Assembly (NCBI RefSeq): GCF_000381085.1
Contig: NZ_KB905900.1
Location: 118,744 to 182,743 of the forward strand
Reading direction: 5' to 3'
Origin: Thiomicrorhabdus arctica DSM 13458
Lineage (GTDB): Bacteria > Pseudomonadota > Gammaproteobacteria > Thiomicrospirales > Thiomicrospiraceae
Length of the DNA: 64,000 bases
Numbering within the stretch: the stretch's first letter is position 1; each line of letters starts with the position of its first letter. Below, piece after piece: positions 17,424 to 26,040 of the stretch. The notes under the pieces are model-generated. The model was not told the origin of the DNA and did not search any database. It worked only from the letters and a program-made list of their open reading frames with translations. A program made the translations under genes and the position numbers.

Positions 17424-17972
17424 TTTAATTTTTTGCAAGAACTTTAAAGACTTCATTCATAAAGATGGCATCCGTGGTTGACTTTACTCGTAAAGATATG
17501 CAGCTAAAGACATCTGCTGTAATCCTTAAAAGTTCGGCGCATGAAAGCCCAATTAAATCATTCTAGTATCAATAACAATGATAGTCTTTTTTTCTTACCT
17601 TAAAGTACTTAGAGTTCTATTTATTGAACTGTAAGTAAAGTCAGAGCCTTACTGTAAGCCTCACTTTTTAAGTAAATGTCAAAACCGAGGGTAACCCCCT
17701 TAATTATATTCAACTTTCCTTTAAATCTTTTTTTTGTAAAAAACTCTATATTTTTAGACGTTTACTACACTTTATTATGGTTTTAATTACGCTTTCTTTA
17801 AGTTTTTGGGTCGTATTTCAGCAGCTTATTTACTTACTGTTTTTGAGGATTTCAATTTATCATCTAAGTTCCAAATAGTGTATCCACTCGAGCGTCATAA
17901 AGATGAGTTCCAGTGCATAATCTTACTTCTTGATATTCTGACTAACACGCCTATTACTTACAAAATGAAGCA

Positions 17973-17986
17973 CTTTGACTACAAAT
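17973..17986. promoter_or_regulatory. Putative enhancer-binding-protein site, copy 3
   Basis: On the - strand this reads ATTTGTAGTCAAAG, matching the perfect dyad ATTTGTAGACAAAT (19485-19498) at 12 of 14 positions. It lies about 83 bp upstream of the -24-like GG before the porin, a normal distance for a sigma-54 activator site. Confidence 0.5.
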
Positions 17987-18061
17987 AGTAACATTTATTG
18001 CGATTTATATAGCGCAGTGAGGTTTTATTGTTACACACTCGCTCCATACCGCTGATTTTAT

Positions 18062-18077
18062 TGGACTTTATTTGCTT
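18062..18077 (+). promoter_or_regulatory. Imperfect sigma-54-like promoter of the porin
   Basis: TTGGACTTTATTTGCTT has the GG and TTGC elements of a -24/-12 promoter but nine instead of ten bases between GG and GC. The spacing fault makes it doubtful on its own; the upstream ATTTGTAG element keeps it in play. Confidence 0.35.
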
Positions 18078-18121
18078 GGCCTGCATCCTGTTATTGGTTA
18101 GCAAAAAAGGAGTTCATCGAA

Positions 18122-19348
18122 ATGAAAAAAAATGTATTAACTAAAAATATCCAAGCTGCTCTTGCAGTGTCTGCATTAGGGCTTTCTTCCATAACTGTTC
18201 CACAACTTGCCTATGCTGGTGAATTTACAGATGCATTGACAGGCGGGGTAGCCTCTGTGGATGCTCGAGTGCGATATGAGGGCGTTAGTCAGAATGGTAA
18301 AGAGGACGCTAATGCCTTTACTGAAAGAACTCGTTTAGGCTATTTGACTGGAGACTTTAAAGGCTTTACAGGTTTTATTGAAATGTCAGACACTGCCGCG
18401 CTTAGCTCAAGAGAAGATTACTATGTGCCTAAGGGTAGTTATGCAGGTGGTGACCCAGCCAAAGCAGTTGTTCTTGACCCTACTTTTACCGCTTTAAATC
18501 AAGCGTGGATTGCTTATAAGTTTGATGAGACCACTGTTAAAGCGGGTGAGCAGCGTATTATTTTTGACAACCGCTTCTTAGGAAATGTTGGTTGGAGACA
18601 AAAAGAACAAACCTACTCAGGCGTCTCGATTCATACTGAGTCAATCCCAAAAACGACTTTAGATTATGCTTACATTGTTAATGCAAACAATGTAATCGGC
18701 TCTGATGTCGCTATGAGCACGCATGCTTTTCAAGCTGCGTTTAATGGACTGCCTTTTGGGAAAGTCACTGGTTATGCCTATCTTATTGATAATGATGTAG
18801 CGACATCTACTGATAGCCAAACCCTTGGCGCTAGATTTAATGGCGCAACAAGCTTGTCCGAAGATCTAAAAGTCAAATACCATATTGAGTATGCATCACA
18901 GGATGACTACGCAGATAGCAAGAGTGTTGGTGGTGAATATATGCGAACAGAGCTTGGGCTTATGTACAAGACTGGAAGCATTACTTTAGGGCAGGAGAAG
19001 TTGGGCGGTAATGGTGTAAGCGCTTTCCAGACTCCGTTAGGTACCGTGCATGCATTTAATGGTTGGGCGGATATGTTTATTGGACCTGTTGGCGGGACAC
19101 CTAAGAACGGTTTGGTTGACAATTATATCAATCTGTCTGGCAAAGCGCTTGGCCTGAAAATGGCGGCTATCTATCATGACTTCTCATCTGACGTTGGAGG
19201 TGAGCAATATGGTACTGAATATGACCTACTTGTCGCTAAAAAATTCTCCAAAACCTATACTGCTGGAATCAAATATGCCGCCTATAGTGCGGATACTTAT
19301 CTTAAAGATACTAATAAGCTTTGGGTTTGGGTTGATGTGAAATTTTAA
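18122..19348 (+). CDS. Outer-membrane porin
   Basis: A 408-residue beta-barrel porin with a signal peptide ending LAYA and a mature N terminus typical of OprD/Opr-like alginate- or anion-type porins (GEFTDALTGGVASVDARVRYEGV). It has many alternating aromatic strands and a C-terminal WVWVDVKF ending in Phe for BAM recognition. It probably lets the substrate of the neighbouring ABC importer cross the outer membrane, suggested by adjacency and a shared upstream element. Substrate specificity cannot be read. AAAAAGGAG upstream supports the start, and a strong terminator follows. Confidence 0.85.
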   Translation: MKKNVLTKNIQAALAVSALGLSSITVPQLAYAGEFTDALTGGVASVDARVRYEGVSQNGKEDANAFTERTRLGYLTGDFKGFTGFIEMSDTAALSSREDYYVPKGSYAGGDPAKAVVLDPTFTALNQAWIAYKFDETTVKAGEQRIIFDNRFLGNVGWRQKEQTYSGVSIHTESIPKTTLDYAYIVNANNVIGSDVAMSTHAFQAAFNGLPFGKVTGYAYLIDNDVATSTDSQTLGARFNGATSLSEDLKVKYHIEYASQDDYADSKSVGGEYMRTELGLMYKTGSITLGQEKLGGNGVSAFQTPLGTVHAFNGWADMFIGPVGGTPKNGLVDNYINLSGKALGLKMAAIYHDFSSDVGGEQYGTEYDLLVAKKFSKTYTAGIKYAAYSADTYLKDTNKLWVWVDVKF

Positions 19349-19383
19349 ATTTACTAAGCTCTCTGAGTCTAGTAAGTCAGCAG

Positions 19384-19407
19384 GCCCGCCATTGAGCGGG
19401 CATTTTT
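19384..19407 (+). terminator. Rho-independent terminator after the porin
   Basis: GCCCGC (19384-19389) pairs with GCGGGC (19396-19401) around a six-base loop and is followed by ATTTTT. Confidence 0.85.
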
Positions 19408-19484
19408 ATGGGATTCTTACGTGCTGCACCATTTTAAATGAATCAATGCACCGATTAGTTAACAAAACACTGCATATAGTTAAC

Positions 19485-19498
19485 ATTTGTAGACAAAT
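19485..19498. promoter_or_regulatory. Putative enhancer-binding-protein site, copy 1 (perfect dyad)
   Basis: ATTTGT-AG-ACAAAT is a perfect dyad about 89 bp upstream of the -24 element of the ABC promoter. Related elements occur at 27874-27887 and 17973-17986, each upstream of a gene of the same cluster. The NifA-like regulator at 22947 is the obvious candidate to bind it; that is inference. Two AGTTAAC repeats lie just upstream. Confidence 0.6.
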
Positions 19499-19577
19499 AA
19501 CGACATAATGTAGTATTGGATAGAGAGCCACCACCCTACTTTCATGTAACATGCTGATTTTAATTGATTTTTTCTGT

Positions 19578-19595
19578 ATGGCATTATTGTCGCTA
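19578..19595 (+). promoter_or_regulatory. Sigma-54 (-24/-12) promoter of the ABC importer operon
   Basis: TGGCATTATTGTCGCT has GG at 19580-19581 and GC at 19592-19593 with exactly ten bases between, and TGGCA matches the -24 consensus. The predicted start of transcription is about 28 bases before the ATG at 19633. Confidence 0.72.
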
Positions 19596-19632
19596 TATGT
19601 TAGTTAACTTAATTTATGGAATGAGAGAAATT

Positions 19633-20418
19633 ATGAGTTATAAAGCATCAAATGTCTGGATAGCGAATCTATCCCATACTTTTAAAAAACAAGTTAAGCC
19701 CACTCTGAGTGATATAAATCTATCCATTCCAAAAGGTCAGTTGACGGCGCTCATTGGCCGAAGTGGTTGTGGAAAATCTACACTACTTCAAATGATTGCA
19801 GGTTTAATGATTCCTTCTGATGGTGCAATTCGCATTGGCGGTCATACGGTCACCAAACCGAGTGCCAAGTGGAACATGATGTTTCAAAACCCTTCCCTTT
19901 ACCCATGGATGACCGTAAGAGAAAGCGCAGCTTTGGGGCTGGTTTTTGCGGGAACCTACAAAGATAAAAAAGACAAGGTAGAAGATTTGTTAGATATGGT
20001 TGGCTTGTCTGAACTTAAAGATGAGAATGTTCAAAAACTCTCAGGCGGACAGCAGCAACGCGTTGCGCTAGCTCGCTCTCTAGCGACAGAACCGGAAGTT
20101 TTACTGTTAGACGAACCATTCTCTGCATTAGATGCCTTCACTAGAACCACCTTACAAAACGAAGTTGCGCAAATTTGCCATGACCAAGGTATCACCATGG
20201 TCATGGTGACGCATGATATTGACGAAGCGGTTGCGATGGCAGACAACGTAATCATTATGAGCCAAAACCCTGGTGAAATTGTCGGTGACTTGAAAGTAAA
20301 TTTTTCTTATCCAAGAGACCGAAATTCTGAGGAGTTCATTATTTTAAAAGAAAAACTCTTTGGTGAGTTTGAAAAAATTGATCAAGCCAAGCAAAAAGAA
20401 TTACTAGAAATGGCTTAA
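19633..20418 (+). CDS. ABC importer ATPase, nitrate/cyanate/sulfonate type
   Basis: A 262-residue ATPase of the NrtD/SsuB/TauB/CynD group: Walker A IGRSGCGKST, Q-loop FQNPSLYPWMTV, signature LSGGQQQRVALARSL, Walker B VLLLDEPFSALD and H-loop MVTHDIDEAVAMAD. It powers uptake by the permease at 21730 with the binding protein at 20480. I chose 19633 (MSYKASNVW) because GAGAG lies upstream and family proteins start near here; a longer frame from 19564 would begin upstream of the predicted sigma-54 transcription start. Cyanate is a reasonable substrate guess because cynS shares the promoter type. Confidence 0.87.
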   Translation: MSYKASNVWIANLSHTFKKQVKPTLSDINLSIPKGQLTALIGRSGCGKSTLLQMIAGLMIPSDGAIRIGGHTVTKPSAKWNMMFQNPSLYPWMTVRESAALGLVFAGTYKDKKDKVEDLLDMVGLSELKDENVQKLSGGQQQRVALARSLATEPEVLLLDEPFSALDAFTRTTLQNEVAQICHDQGITMVMVTHDIDEAVAMADNVIIMSQNPGEIVGDLKVNFSYPRDRNSEEFIILKEKLFGEFEKIDQAKQKELLEMA

Positions 20419-20479
20419 ATGCCTTATTTAAAGACTTTGCAACCTAAATTTAATTTTACAGAACTAAGGAGATACAATC

Positions 20480-21733
20480 ATGTGCCAATTATGCGATGTT
20501 GATAACAAGTCCTCAAGAGAAGATTATGTGCTTAATCCAGTAACAGGACGTCGTGAATTTATTTTAGACAGTTTAGCTGTTGCTGGAGGTTTAGCTGCAG
20601 CAATGAGCCTGCCCTCTCAAGCTTTAGCTAATATGGAAATGCCAGAAGATGAAGTTGTCAGAATCGGCTACTTACCCATTACAGATGCTAGTGCATTATT
20701 AGTTGCGCATGCTATGGGATATTTTGAAGATGAAGGCTTAAAAGCTGAAAGGCCAACCCTAATACGCGGTTGGTCTCCTTTAATTGAAGGTTTTGCATCT
20801 AAGAAATTTAATCTAGTGCACTTTTTAAAACCTATCCCAATCTGGATGCGCTATAACAATAACTTCCCAATTAAAATTACTGGCTGGGCACACACTAATG
20901 GATCAGGCCTTGTGGTTGGAAAGGATTCGGGCGTTGAAGACTTTTCTCAATTGGGTGGGAAACAAATTGCGGTGCCATTTTGGTATTCTATGCATAATAT
21001 CGTACTGCAAATGGCATTAAAAAATGCAGGATTAGAACCTGTTATTCAAGACCAACAAGACCCACTTAAGCCAAATCAAGTCAACTTACAAATTATGCCG
21101 CCACCAGATATGCCCCCTGCGCTTGCAGCTAGAAAAATTGATGCATTCATTGTCGCAGAGCCTTTTAATGCCGCGGGTGAAATGCTCGCGGGCGGTAAGA
21201 TGTTGAGATTTACGGGTGATATTTGGAAAAACCATCCATGTTGCGTTATCTGTATGCACGACGACGATGTTGATAAGAAGAAAATTTGGTCGCAAAAAGT
21301 CATGAACGCCGTGGTTCGCGGCGCAATTTATGCACAAGAGAATAAAGAAGAAGTGGCTCACATGCTTTCTCGCGACGGCAAAAGATATTTACCAATGAAA
21401 GCCAAGGTTGTTCTTAAAGCGATGACCGATTATTCTGACGAAAATTATGCTAAACCTGATGCTATACATCACCCAGAATGGGGTATTGGACGCATAGACT
21501 TCAACCCTTACCCATATCCATCAGCCACTAAGTTTATTATTGATCAACTCAAAGACACCTTGGTAACTGGCGACACAACCTTCTTGAAAGATTTGGATAC
21601 GGATTTTGTTGTCAATGACCTTGTCAACTATGAGTATGTTAAAAATGCGATGGATAAGTTTGATGCATGGGAAAAAGTACCTGGTGTAAATCCTGAGGAT
21701 CCTACCCATCGAGAAGAGGTGTTTGTATTATGA
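20480..21733 (+). CDS. ABC importer substrate-binding protein (NrtA/CynA/SsuA type)
   Basis: A 417-residue periplasmic binding protein of the NMT1/NrtA-like family. A Tat-like signal (GRREFILDSLAVAGG, residues about 23-37) follows an unusual N-terminal leader with a CxxC (MCQLCDVD), then the mature domain EVVRIGYLPITDASALLVAHAMGYFEDEGL. CynA, NrtA and CmpA share the Tat signal and this domain, so anion uptake (cyanate, nitrate, bicarbonate or a sulfonate) fits. It lies 61 bases behind the ATPase and overlaps the permease by four bases. AAGGAG upstream fixes the start. Confidence 0.85.
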   Translation: MCQLCDVDNKSSREDYVLNPVTGRREFILDSLAVAGGLAAAMSLPSQALANMEMPEDEVVRIGYLPITDASALLVAHAMGYFEDEGLKAERPTLIRGWSPLIEGFASKKFNLVHFLKPIPIWMRYNNNFPIKITGWAHTNGSGLVVGKDSGVEDFSQLGGKQIAVPFWYSMHNIVLQMALKNAGLEPVIQDQQDPLKPNQVNLQIMPPPDMPPALAARKIDAFIVAEPFNAAGEMLAGGKMLRFTGDIWKNHPCCVICMHDDDVDKKKIWSQKVMNAVVRGAIYAQENKEEVAHMLSRDGKRYLPMKAKVVLKAMTDYSDENYAKPDAIHHPEWGIGRIDFNPYPYPSATKFIIDQLKDTLVTGDTTFLKDLDTDFVVNDLVNYEYVKNAMDKFDAWEKVPGVNPEDPTHREEVFVL

Positions 21734-22560
21734 GCCAATCTACTTTGCCCTCTAAATCCAGTTTAAGCCGGATAACTAATGGTTTTAATAGTTTACCTAC
21801 GGGAGTGCAAGGCTTTGTTAATGCAACCATAGGAATGGGCATACTCCTGTTCTTTTGGTGGGTTGGTGGGTTGTTAATCGCCAACAATCCCGATACTGAA
21901 GCATTTGCAGGTTTTGCACCTGGCTCTGCCTTTGTTGCTTTATGGGCGCTGATCACTAATGGAGAGCTTTGGGGGACTATTTACTCAAGCTTATATCGTA
22001 TTCTCAATGGACTTTTTTGGGGGATTGTCATAGGTGTCCCTGTGGGGATTTTGGTCGGGTATTTTATACGTGTTCGTCAAATTGCCAATATGCCACTTCA
22101 GTTTTTACGTATGATCAGCCCTTTGGCATGGATGCCAATCTCTGTATTAGCGTTTGAAAGCTGGGACAATGCCATTATCTTCTTATTAGTCATGGCGACG
22201 CTTTGGCCAATCCTTTTTGGCACAGCACATGGCGTTCAAAGAATTGACCCTAACTGGTTCAAAGTAGCCCGTAACTTAGGCGCTGATGGTTACCAAATGT
22301 TGCGACGCATAATTCTACCAGCCATTGGGCAAGATGTATTTGCGGGTATTCGACTCGCTATCGGTGTTGCTTGGGTTGTTTTGGTGCCGGCTGAATATCT
22401 TGGGGTAACTTCGGGATTGGGTTATGCAATTAACGATGCTCGAGATACGCTTGATTATGGTAAATTGGCGGCGGTTGTCGTTGTGATTGGAGCTATTGGT
22501 TATATGCTTGATTTTATTGCCGTCAAATTACTTAAACGCTACTCTTGGCATGCGGGATAA
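21730..22560 (+). CDS. ABC importer permease (NrtB/SsuC/TauC type)
   Basis: A 276-residue inner-membrane permease with about six helices and the BPD_transp_1 coupling motif (NWFKVARNLGADGYQMLRRIILPAIGQDVFAGIRLAIG). It forms the membrane channel for the ATPase and binding protein just upstream; its ATG overlaps the binding-protein stop (ATGA). Residues 1-60 are longer than the minimal family core. It ends the operon, with a hairpin at 22584-22612. Confidence 0.88.
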   Translation: MSQSTLPSKSSLSRITNGFNSLPTGVQGFVNATIGMGILLFFWWVGGLLIANNPDTEAFAGFAPGSAFVALWALITNGELWGTIYSSLYRILNGLFWGIVIGVPVGILVGYFIRVRQIANMPLQFLRMISPLAWMPISVLAFESWDNAIIFLLVMATLWPILFGTAHGVQRIDPNWFKVARNLGADGYQMLRRIILPAIGQDVFAGIRLAIGVAWVVLVPAEYLGVTSGLGYAINDARDTLDYGKLAAVVVVIGAIGYMLDFIAVKLLKRYSWHAG

Positions 22561-22583
22561 ACTATACAAAATCACATAAATGA

Positions 22584-22612
22584 TTAAACCAATATTTATA
22601 TTATTGGTTTAA
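22584..22612 (+). terminator. Stem-loop after the ABC importer operon
   Basis: TTAAACCAATA and TATTGGTTTAA form an 11-bp perfect stem around a seven-base AT-rich loop, 23 bases after the permease stop. It has only a weak U-tract (TTACTTCT), so termination may be partial; a second hairpin with a better T-run lies at 22744-22763. Confidence 0.55.
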
Positions 22613-22743
22613 TTACTTCTATGGAGACTAACTCATCTAATAAGCAAGGCTCTCTGGTGTCAGTCACCAAGTATTCCTTTGCATTTTTACAAAAAGATTA
22701 ACGACCTTACATTTCAGTACATGACTACCTGTAGTGTTTTCTC

Positions 22744-22763
22744 AAGCACTAATCGTGCTTTTT
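22744..22763 (+). terminator. Short terminator-like hairpin
   Basis: AAGCAC (22744-22749) pairs with GTGCTT (22755-22760) and is followed by TTT. Confidence 0.5.
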
Positions 22764-22946
22764 AAGCCCGTTAAGCTACGATTTTGAGTTCATAATACAG
22801 TGAATACGAAATATTCACCCCCAATCCTTTACAAAGTACTACAATCAGAATTTACTTTTTCTGAAAGTATCACCATAATACTACTATTTTTATTGTTGTA
22901 TAACTCCCTTGCTCGTTCAAAACGACCTCAGGGTTAGGAGCTTTTT

Positions 22947-24656
22947 TTGAAGAAGTATGAGCATATTAACATTTCAAATCAAACTGAATATTTGGTCATC
23001 AAAGAGGCAGCCGAGGAAATTGAGCATGCTTACCAACCTGACAAAGCCATTCACAAAATTTTAAGTATTATTTCTCGTCAACTCGGATTGAACCGTGGAA
23101 GAGTTTTACTACAAGAACCCAATACAGGTTATTTAAAAGCCGTATACACCTATAGTCTGACCCCTGAAGAGATTTCTAAAAGTCGTTTTGCCATTAAAGA
23201 AGGGATTTGTGGGAAGGTCATGCATACCGGAACGCCCGTTATTGTGCCTGACATTGACCAAGAAACTGACTACCTTTGCCGGACGGTGAATCGAGAAATA
23301 CTCCCTCAGGAAACAGTCTCATTTATTGCAACGCCCATTATTCGGAATGGCACAGTCGTCGGCGTTTTGGCAGTAAATCGTTTAAGTAAAAGTACTAGAT
23401 CACTGGATAAAGATTTAAGTTTATTGAAGCTGATTGCCGTTTTTATTAGTGAAATTTTAGCGGTACACGCTATGCTTGCACAGCAAACACAAATCTTAAA
23501 AGAAGAGAATGAACAGCTTAAGGCCTTAACGACTAACCAGGGTAGCCAATACGGCATTATCGGAGAAAGTAGCGCATTGATGGCCTCCCTAAACAAAGTT
23601 AGTCGCGCGGCCAATGCGGCTGTTACTGTATTGTTAAAAGGCGAATCAGGAACCGGCAAGGAAAAGTTTGCTAGGATGCTTCATTTATCCTCTCGTCGAC
23701 AAGATGGTCCTTTTATCGCTATAAACTGCGCAGCCATTCCTAAAGAGCTTTTAGAATCTGAATTATTTGGCCATGAAAAGGGTTCTTTTACTGGCGCAGG
23801 CAAGGCTAAATTAGGACAAATTGAAATAGCCAATCATGGCACACTTTTCTTAGATGAAATTGCTGATTTAGACCTCAGTCTCCAGGCTAAACTACTGAGA
23901 GTATTAGAAGATAAAGCGATCACACGTGTTGGAGCTGTAAAACCAATTCCTGTCGATGTCAGAATCATTGTTGCTTCACACATAGATTTAAATGAAGCTG
24001 TAAACCAAGGTAGTTTTAGATTAGATCTTTTTTATCGCTTAAATGTATTTCCTATTGAGCTTCCCCCTTTGCGCCAAAGAGCCGGAGATATTCGTTTGCT
24101 GGCAAGACACTTTCTAAACCAAGCTAACCAAGAGTATCAATTAAGTACTATCTTTGATGTCGGTGCAATGGAATTCTTAGAGTACTACGATTGGCCAGGA
24201 AACATTCGCCAACTTGAGAATGTGATTAAAAGAGTTGTATTAATGGCAGATGATCATCGATTAATTAAATCATCTCTGATTCAATCCATTATTAATGATG
24301 AAAAAGGCATTACCCGTGGTGGTCATGCTGGTGAACTTCGTCACAATGACTCTCAGGCACAACAACAAGCCCAATCCTTGCCAATGTCACAAAACCCTGT
24401 GAATATGACAAATCCTCATGCAGGCTTTGATCATGGCTTTAACTCTAATCCTATGCACAACTTACAAATGTCAGCAATAGATGGGCAAAATATTTCTGAA
24501 AAAAGAGATTATTGGAAAGTTTCGGATATCGATGTCGATACGCTTAAAAAGGCTTTGGAAATGGCGCGTGGTAATAAGACACGAGCTGCATTAATGCTTA
24601 ATATGACACCAAGGCAGTTCAGTTATAGACTTAAAAAATTAGAAATAGAAGGTTAA
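22947..24656 (+). CDS. NifA-like sigma-54 enhancer-binding regulator (GAF-AAA+-HTH)
   Basis: A 569-residue activator of sigma-54 RNA polymerase. Order: GAF sensor domain (about 20-170), short coiled linker, AAA+ domain with Walker A GESGTGKE (about 231), sigma-54 loop GSFTGA (about 279, Ala-to-Ser variant of GAFTGA) and Walker B GTLFLDEI, then a Gln/Met/Asn/His-rich linker of about 80 residues and a Fis-type HTH (KKALEMARGNKTRAALMLNMTPRQFSYRLKKL). The start is TTG, chosen because AGGAG (22936-22940) lies six bases upstream. Three -24/-12 promoters nearby make it the likely local activator; the effector is unknown. It resembles NifA in layout but no nif genes are present. Confidence 0.9.
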   Translation: MKKYEHINISNQTEYLVIKEAAEEIEHAYQPDKAIHKILSIISRQLGLNRGRVLLQEPNTGYLKAVYTYSLTPEEISKSRFAIKEGICGKVMHTGTPVIVPDIDQETDYLCRTVNREILPQETVSFIATPIIRNGTVVGVLAVNRLSKSTRSLDKDLSLLKLIAVFISEILAVHAMLAQQTQILKEENEQLKALTTNQGSQYGIIGESSALMASLNKVSRAANAAVTVLLKGESGTGKEKFARMLHLSSRRQDGPFIAINCAAIPKELLESELFGHEKGSFTGAGKAKLGQIEIANHGTLFLDEIADLDLSLQAKLLRVLEDKAITRVGAVKPIPVDVRIIVASHIDLNEAVNQGSFRLDLFYRLNVFPIELPPLRQRAGDIRLLARHFLNQANQEYQLSTIFDVGAMEFLEYYDWPGNIRQLENVIKRVVLMADDHRLIKSSLIQSIINDEKGITRGGHAGELRHNDSQAQQQAQSLPMSQNPVNMTNPHAGFDHGFNSNPMHNLQMSAIDGQNISEKRDYWKVSDIDVDTLKKALEMARGNKTRAALMLNMTPRQFSYRLKKLEIEG

Positions 24657-24663
24657 CGAACAT

Positions 24664-26031
24664 TTACAGTTTATAGGTTGCTTTGTAAAGAGCGTTTGCC
24701 GAACTTACCAAGTCGCCACTTAATGCAAAACCAGTAACGTCTTCACCATTGTTGTAATACAAGCGATGATTGTCACCGACTTGCAAGCTCAATTCCCACC
24801 GACCGTGTGTCGCTTTTAAAGGTGGGCTAAGCATAATGGCTAAACTCGGTGTTTTGGTTTTTATTAAGGTAGGGATGACGTGGAATTGATTTGAAGTGTC
24901 TCCCATAATATGACTTGCTAATACTTTCACCTGGCGTCTTATTGGTTCTAAGTAGGACTGGACAACGCCATCTGTTTCAGCGCAGTCACCAATCGCATAG
25001 ACATCGCTATCGCTCGTTTGGCAAAACCCATTAATACAAATACCTAAATTAGTGGTCAATTTTGCTTTATTAGCCAATGCAATATTGGGTGATAAGCCTA
25101 TCGCCGCCAAAACTAACCCAGATTCAAATGTTTCACCTTGGTCGGTTTTCAGGATGTATGCACCGTCAGAGTTAGTATTCATTTCAATCACTTCAGAATT
25201 GAAAATAAGGTTAATACCCCTACTAAGGAGTTTGTCGGTTAACTTTCGTGAGATTGCTTCAGGCATAATTTGACTCATTAAATGAGCACCTCTCACAATC
25301 ATGTCAACTTCTATTCCAAAGGAATGCAAATCCTCGGCCAACTCAGTTGCGATGAGGCCCCCGCCAATTAAGGTCACTTTTGGCTTGTCCTGTAAAAGTT
25401 TATAAAACTTCTTGTATGCCGCTAAATCGTTAATTGTGATGATTTCATGCGAAGCATCGCCTGCTATTTTGGGTAATACGGCCTTAGCGCCGGTCGCGAG
25501 CACAAGCTTGCTGTAACTAAAGCTTCCGGTTGTCGTGGTTACCTTTTTGCGTTGTGTATTAATTGACATGACTTTAGTACGAGTTTTAACGCCAATGTCC
25601 AGTTCTGTTGCCTTGTTATTTGCGGACGATTCGGGCAGGTCATCAGGTGTTCTGTTCTGACTTAAAGCCATCGATAGGGCTGGTTTTGGATATACAGTTC
25701 CATCATCAGCCGTTAACAAAGAAATCACAGCACCAGGGTCTAAGTGGCGAATCGCTTCAGCTGCTTGCCACCCCGCATAACCGGAACCAATAATTAAAAC
25801 ATCAGCCTTATTGCTTGCTTTCCGCTTAGGTTGGTCGCTAGACGTAATCTTCTTAGTGTCGTCTATTAAGACAAAATCATCCTTGCTAACCAAGCATAAC
25901 GGACAGTACCAATCATCAGGAATATCTGCAAATCTAGTGCCTGGTGCGAGGCCAGAATCTAGATCACCTTCCTCTTCGTCGTAAATTAAACCGCAAGTCC
26001 GGCAAATGTATTTCTGATACGGCTGAGTCAT
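24664..26031 (-). CDS. Rubredoxin fused to FAD-dependent rubredoxin reductase
   Basis: A 455-residue fusion. The N-terminal rubredoxin (residues 1-50) has iron ligands C10, C13, C43 and C46 (YICRTCG, WYCPLC). A lysine-rich linker follows, then an NAD(P)H:rubredoxin reductase with FAD motif [16 protein letters not shown] (about 76), NAD motif [17 protein letters not shown] and the FAD-binding [10 protein letters not shown]. It passes electrons from NAD(P)H to the rubredoxin and on to a partner oxygenase or reductase; the acyl-CoA-dehydrogenase-like protein nine bases upstream is the obvious candidate. The gene ends only seven bases from the convergent regulator gene with no terminator. Confidence 0.88.
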   Translation of the reverse strand: MTQPYQKYICRTCGLIYDEEEGDLDSGLAPGTRFADIPDDWYCPLCLVSKDDFVLIDDTKKITSSDQPKRKASNKADVLIIGSGYAGWQAAEAIRHLDPGAVISLLTADDGTVYPKPALSMALSQNRTPDDLPESSANNKATELDIGVKTRTKVMSINTQRKKVTTTTGSFSYSKLVLATGAKAVLPKIAGDASHEIITINDLAAYKKFYKLLQDKPKVTLIGGGLIATELAEDLHSFGIEVDMIVRGAHLMSQIMPEAISRKLTDKLLSRGINLIFNSEVIEMNTNSDGAYILKTDQGETFESGLVLAAIGLSPNIALANKAKLTTNLGICINGFCQTSDSDVYAIGDCAETDGVVQSYLEPIRRQVKVLASHIMGDTSNQFHVIPTLIKTKTPSLAIMLSPPLKATHGRWELSLQVGDNHRLYYNNGEDVTGFALSGDLVSSANALYKATYKL

Positions 26032-26040
26032 TTTATTCTC

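Larger units (their letters stand above)
17395..18121. other. Divergent intergenic region before the porin
   Basis: About 730 bases between the ABC exporter operon (- strand) and the porin (+ strand). The right part holds an ATTTGTAG element (17973-17986) and a near-match to a sigma-54 promoter (GG at 18063-18064, GC at 18074-18075, nine bases between). The left part shows nothing I can name; a 60-codon frame at 17806 has no supporting start signal and looks like chance. Confidence 0.5.
22561..22946. other. Gap before the sigma-54 regulator gene
   Basis: About 390 bases with two hairpins (22584-22612 and 22744-22763), a short dyad ACTAC-CT-GTAGT (22724-22735), and then AT-rich DNA leading to the regulator gene. 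I see no -24/-12 promoter here, so the regulator is probably expressed from an ordinary promoter. Confidence 0.5.

Noticed and set aside
17806-17988. 60-codon + strand frame
   Set aside because: No ribosome site, no family features and low-complexity composition; it lies in a regulatory region.
18062-18077. The porin -24/-12 element as a confident sigma-54 promoter
   Set aside because: GG to GC spacing is nine instead of ten, which normally abolishes sigma-54 recognition; kept only as a low-confidence site because of the adjacent upstream element.
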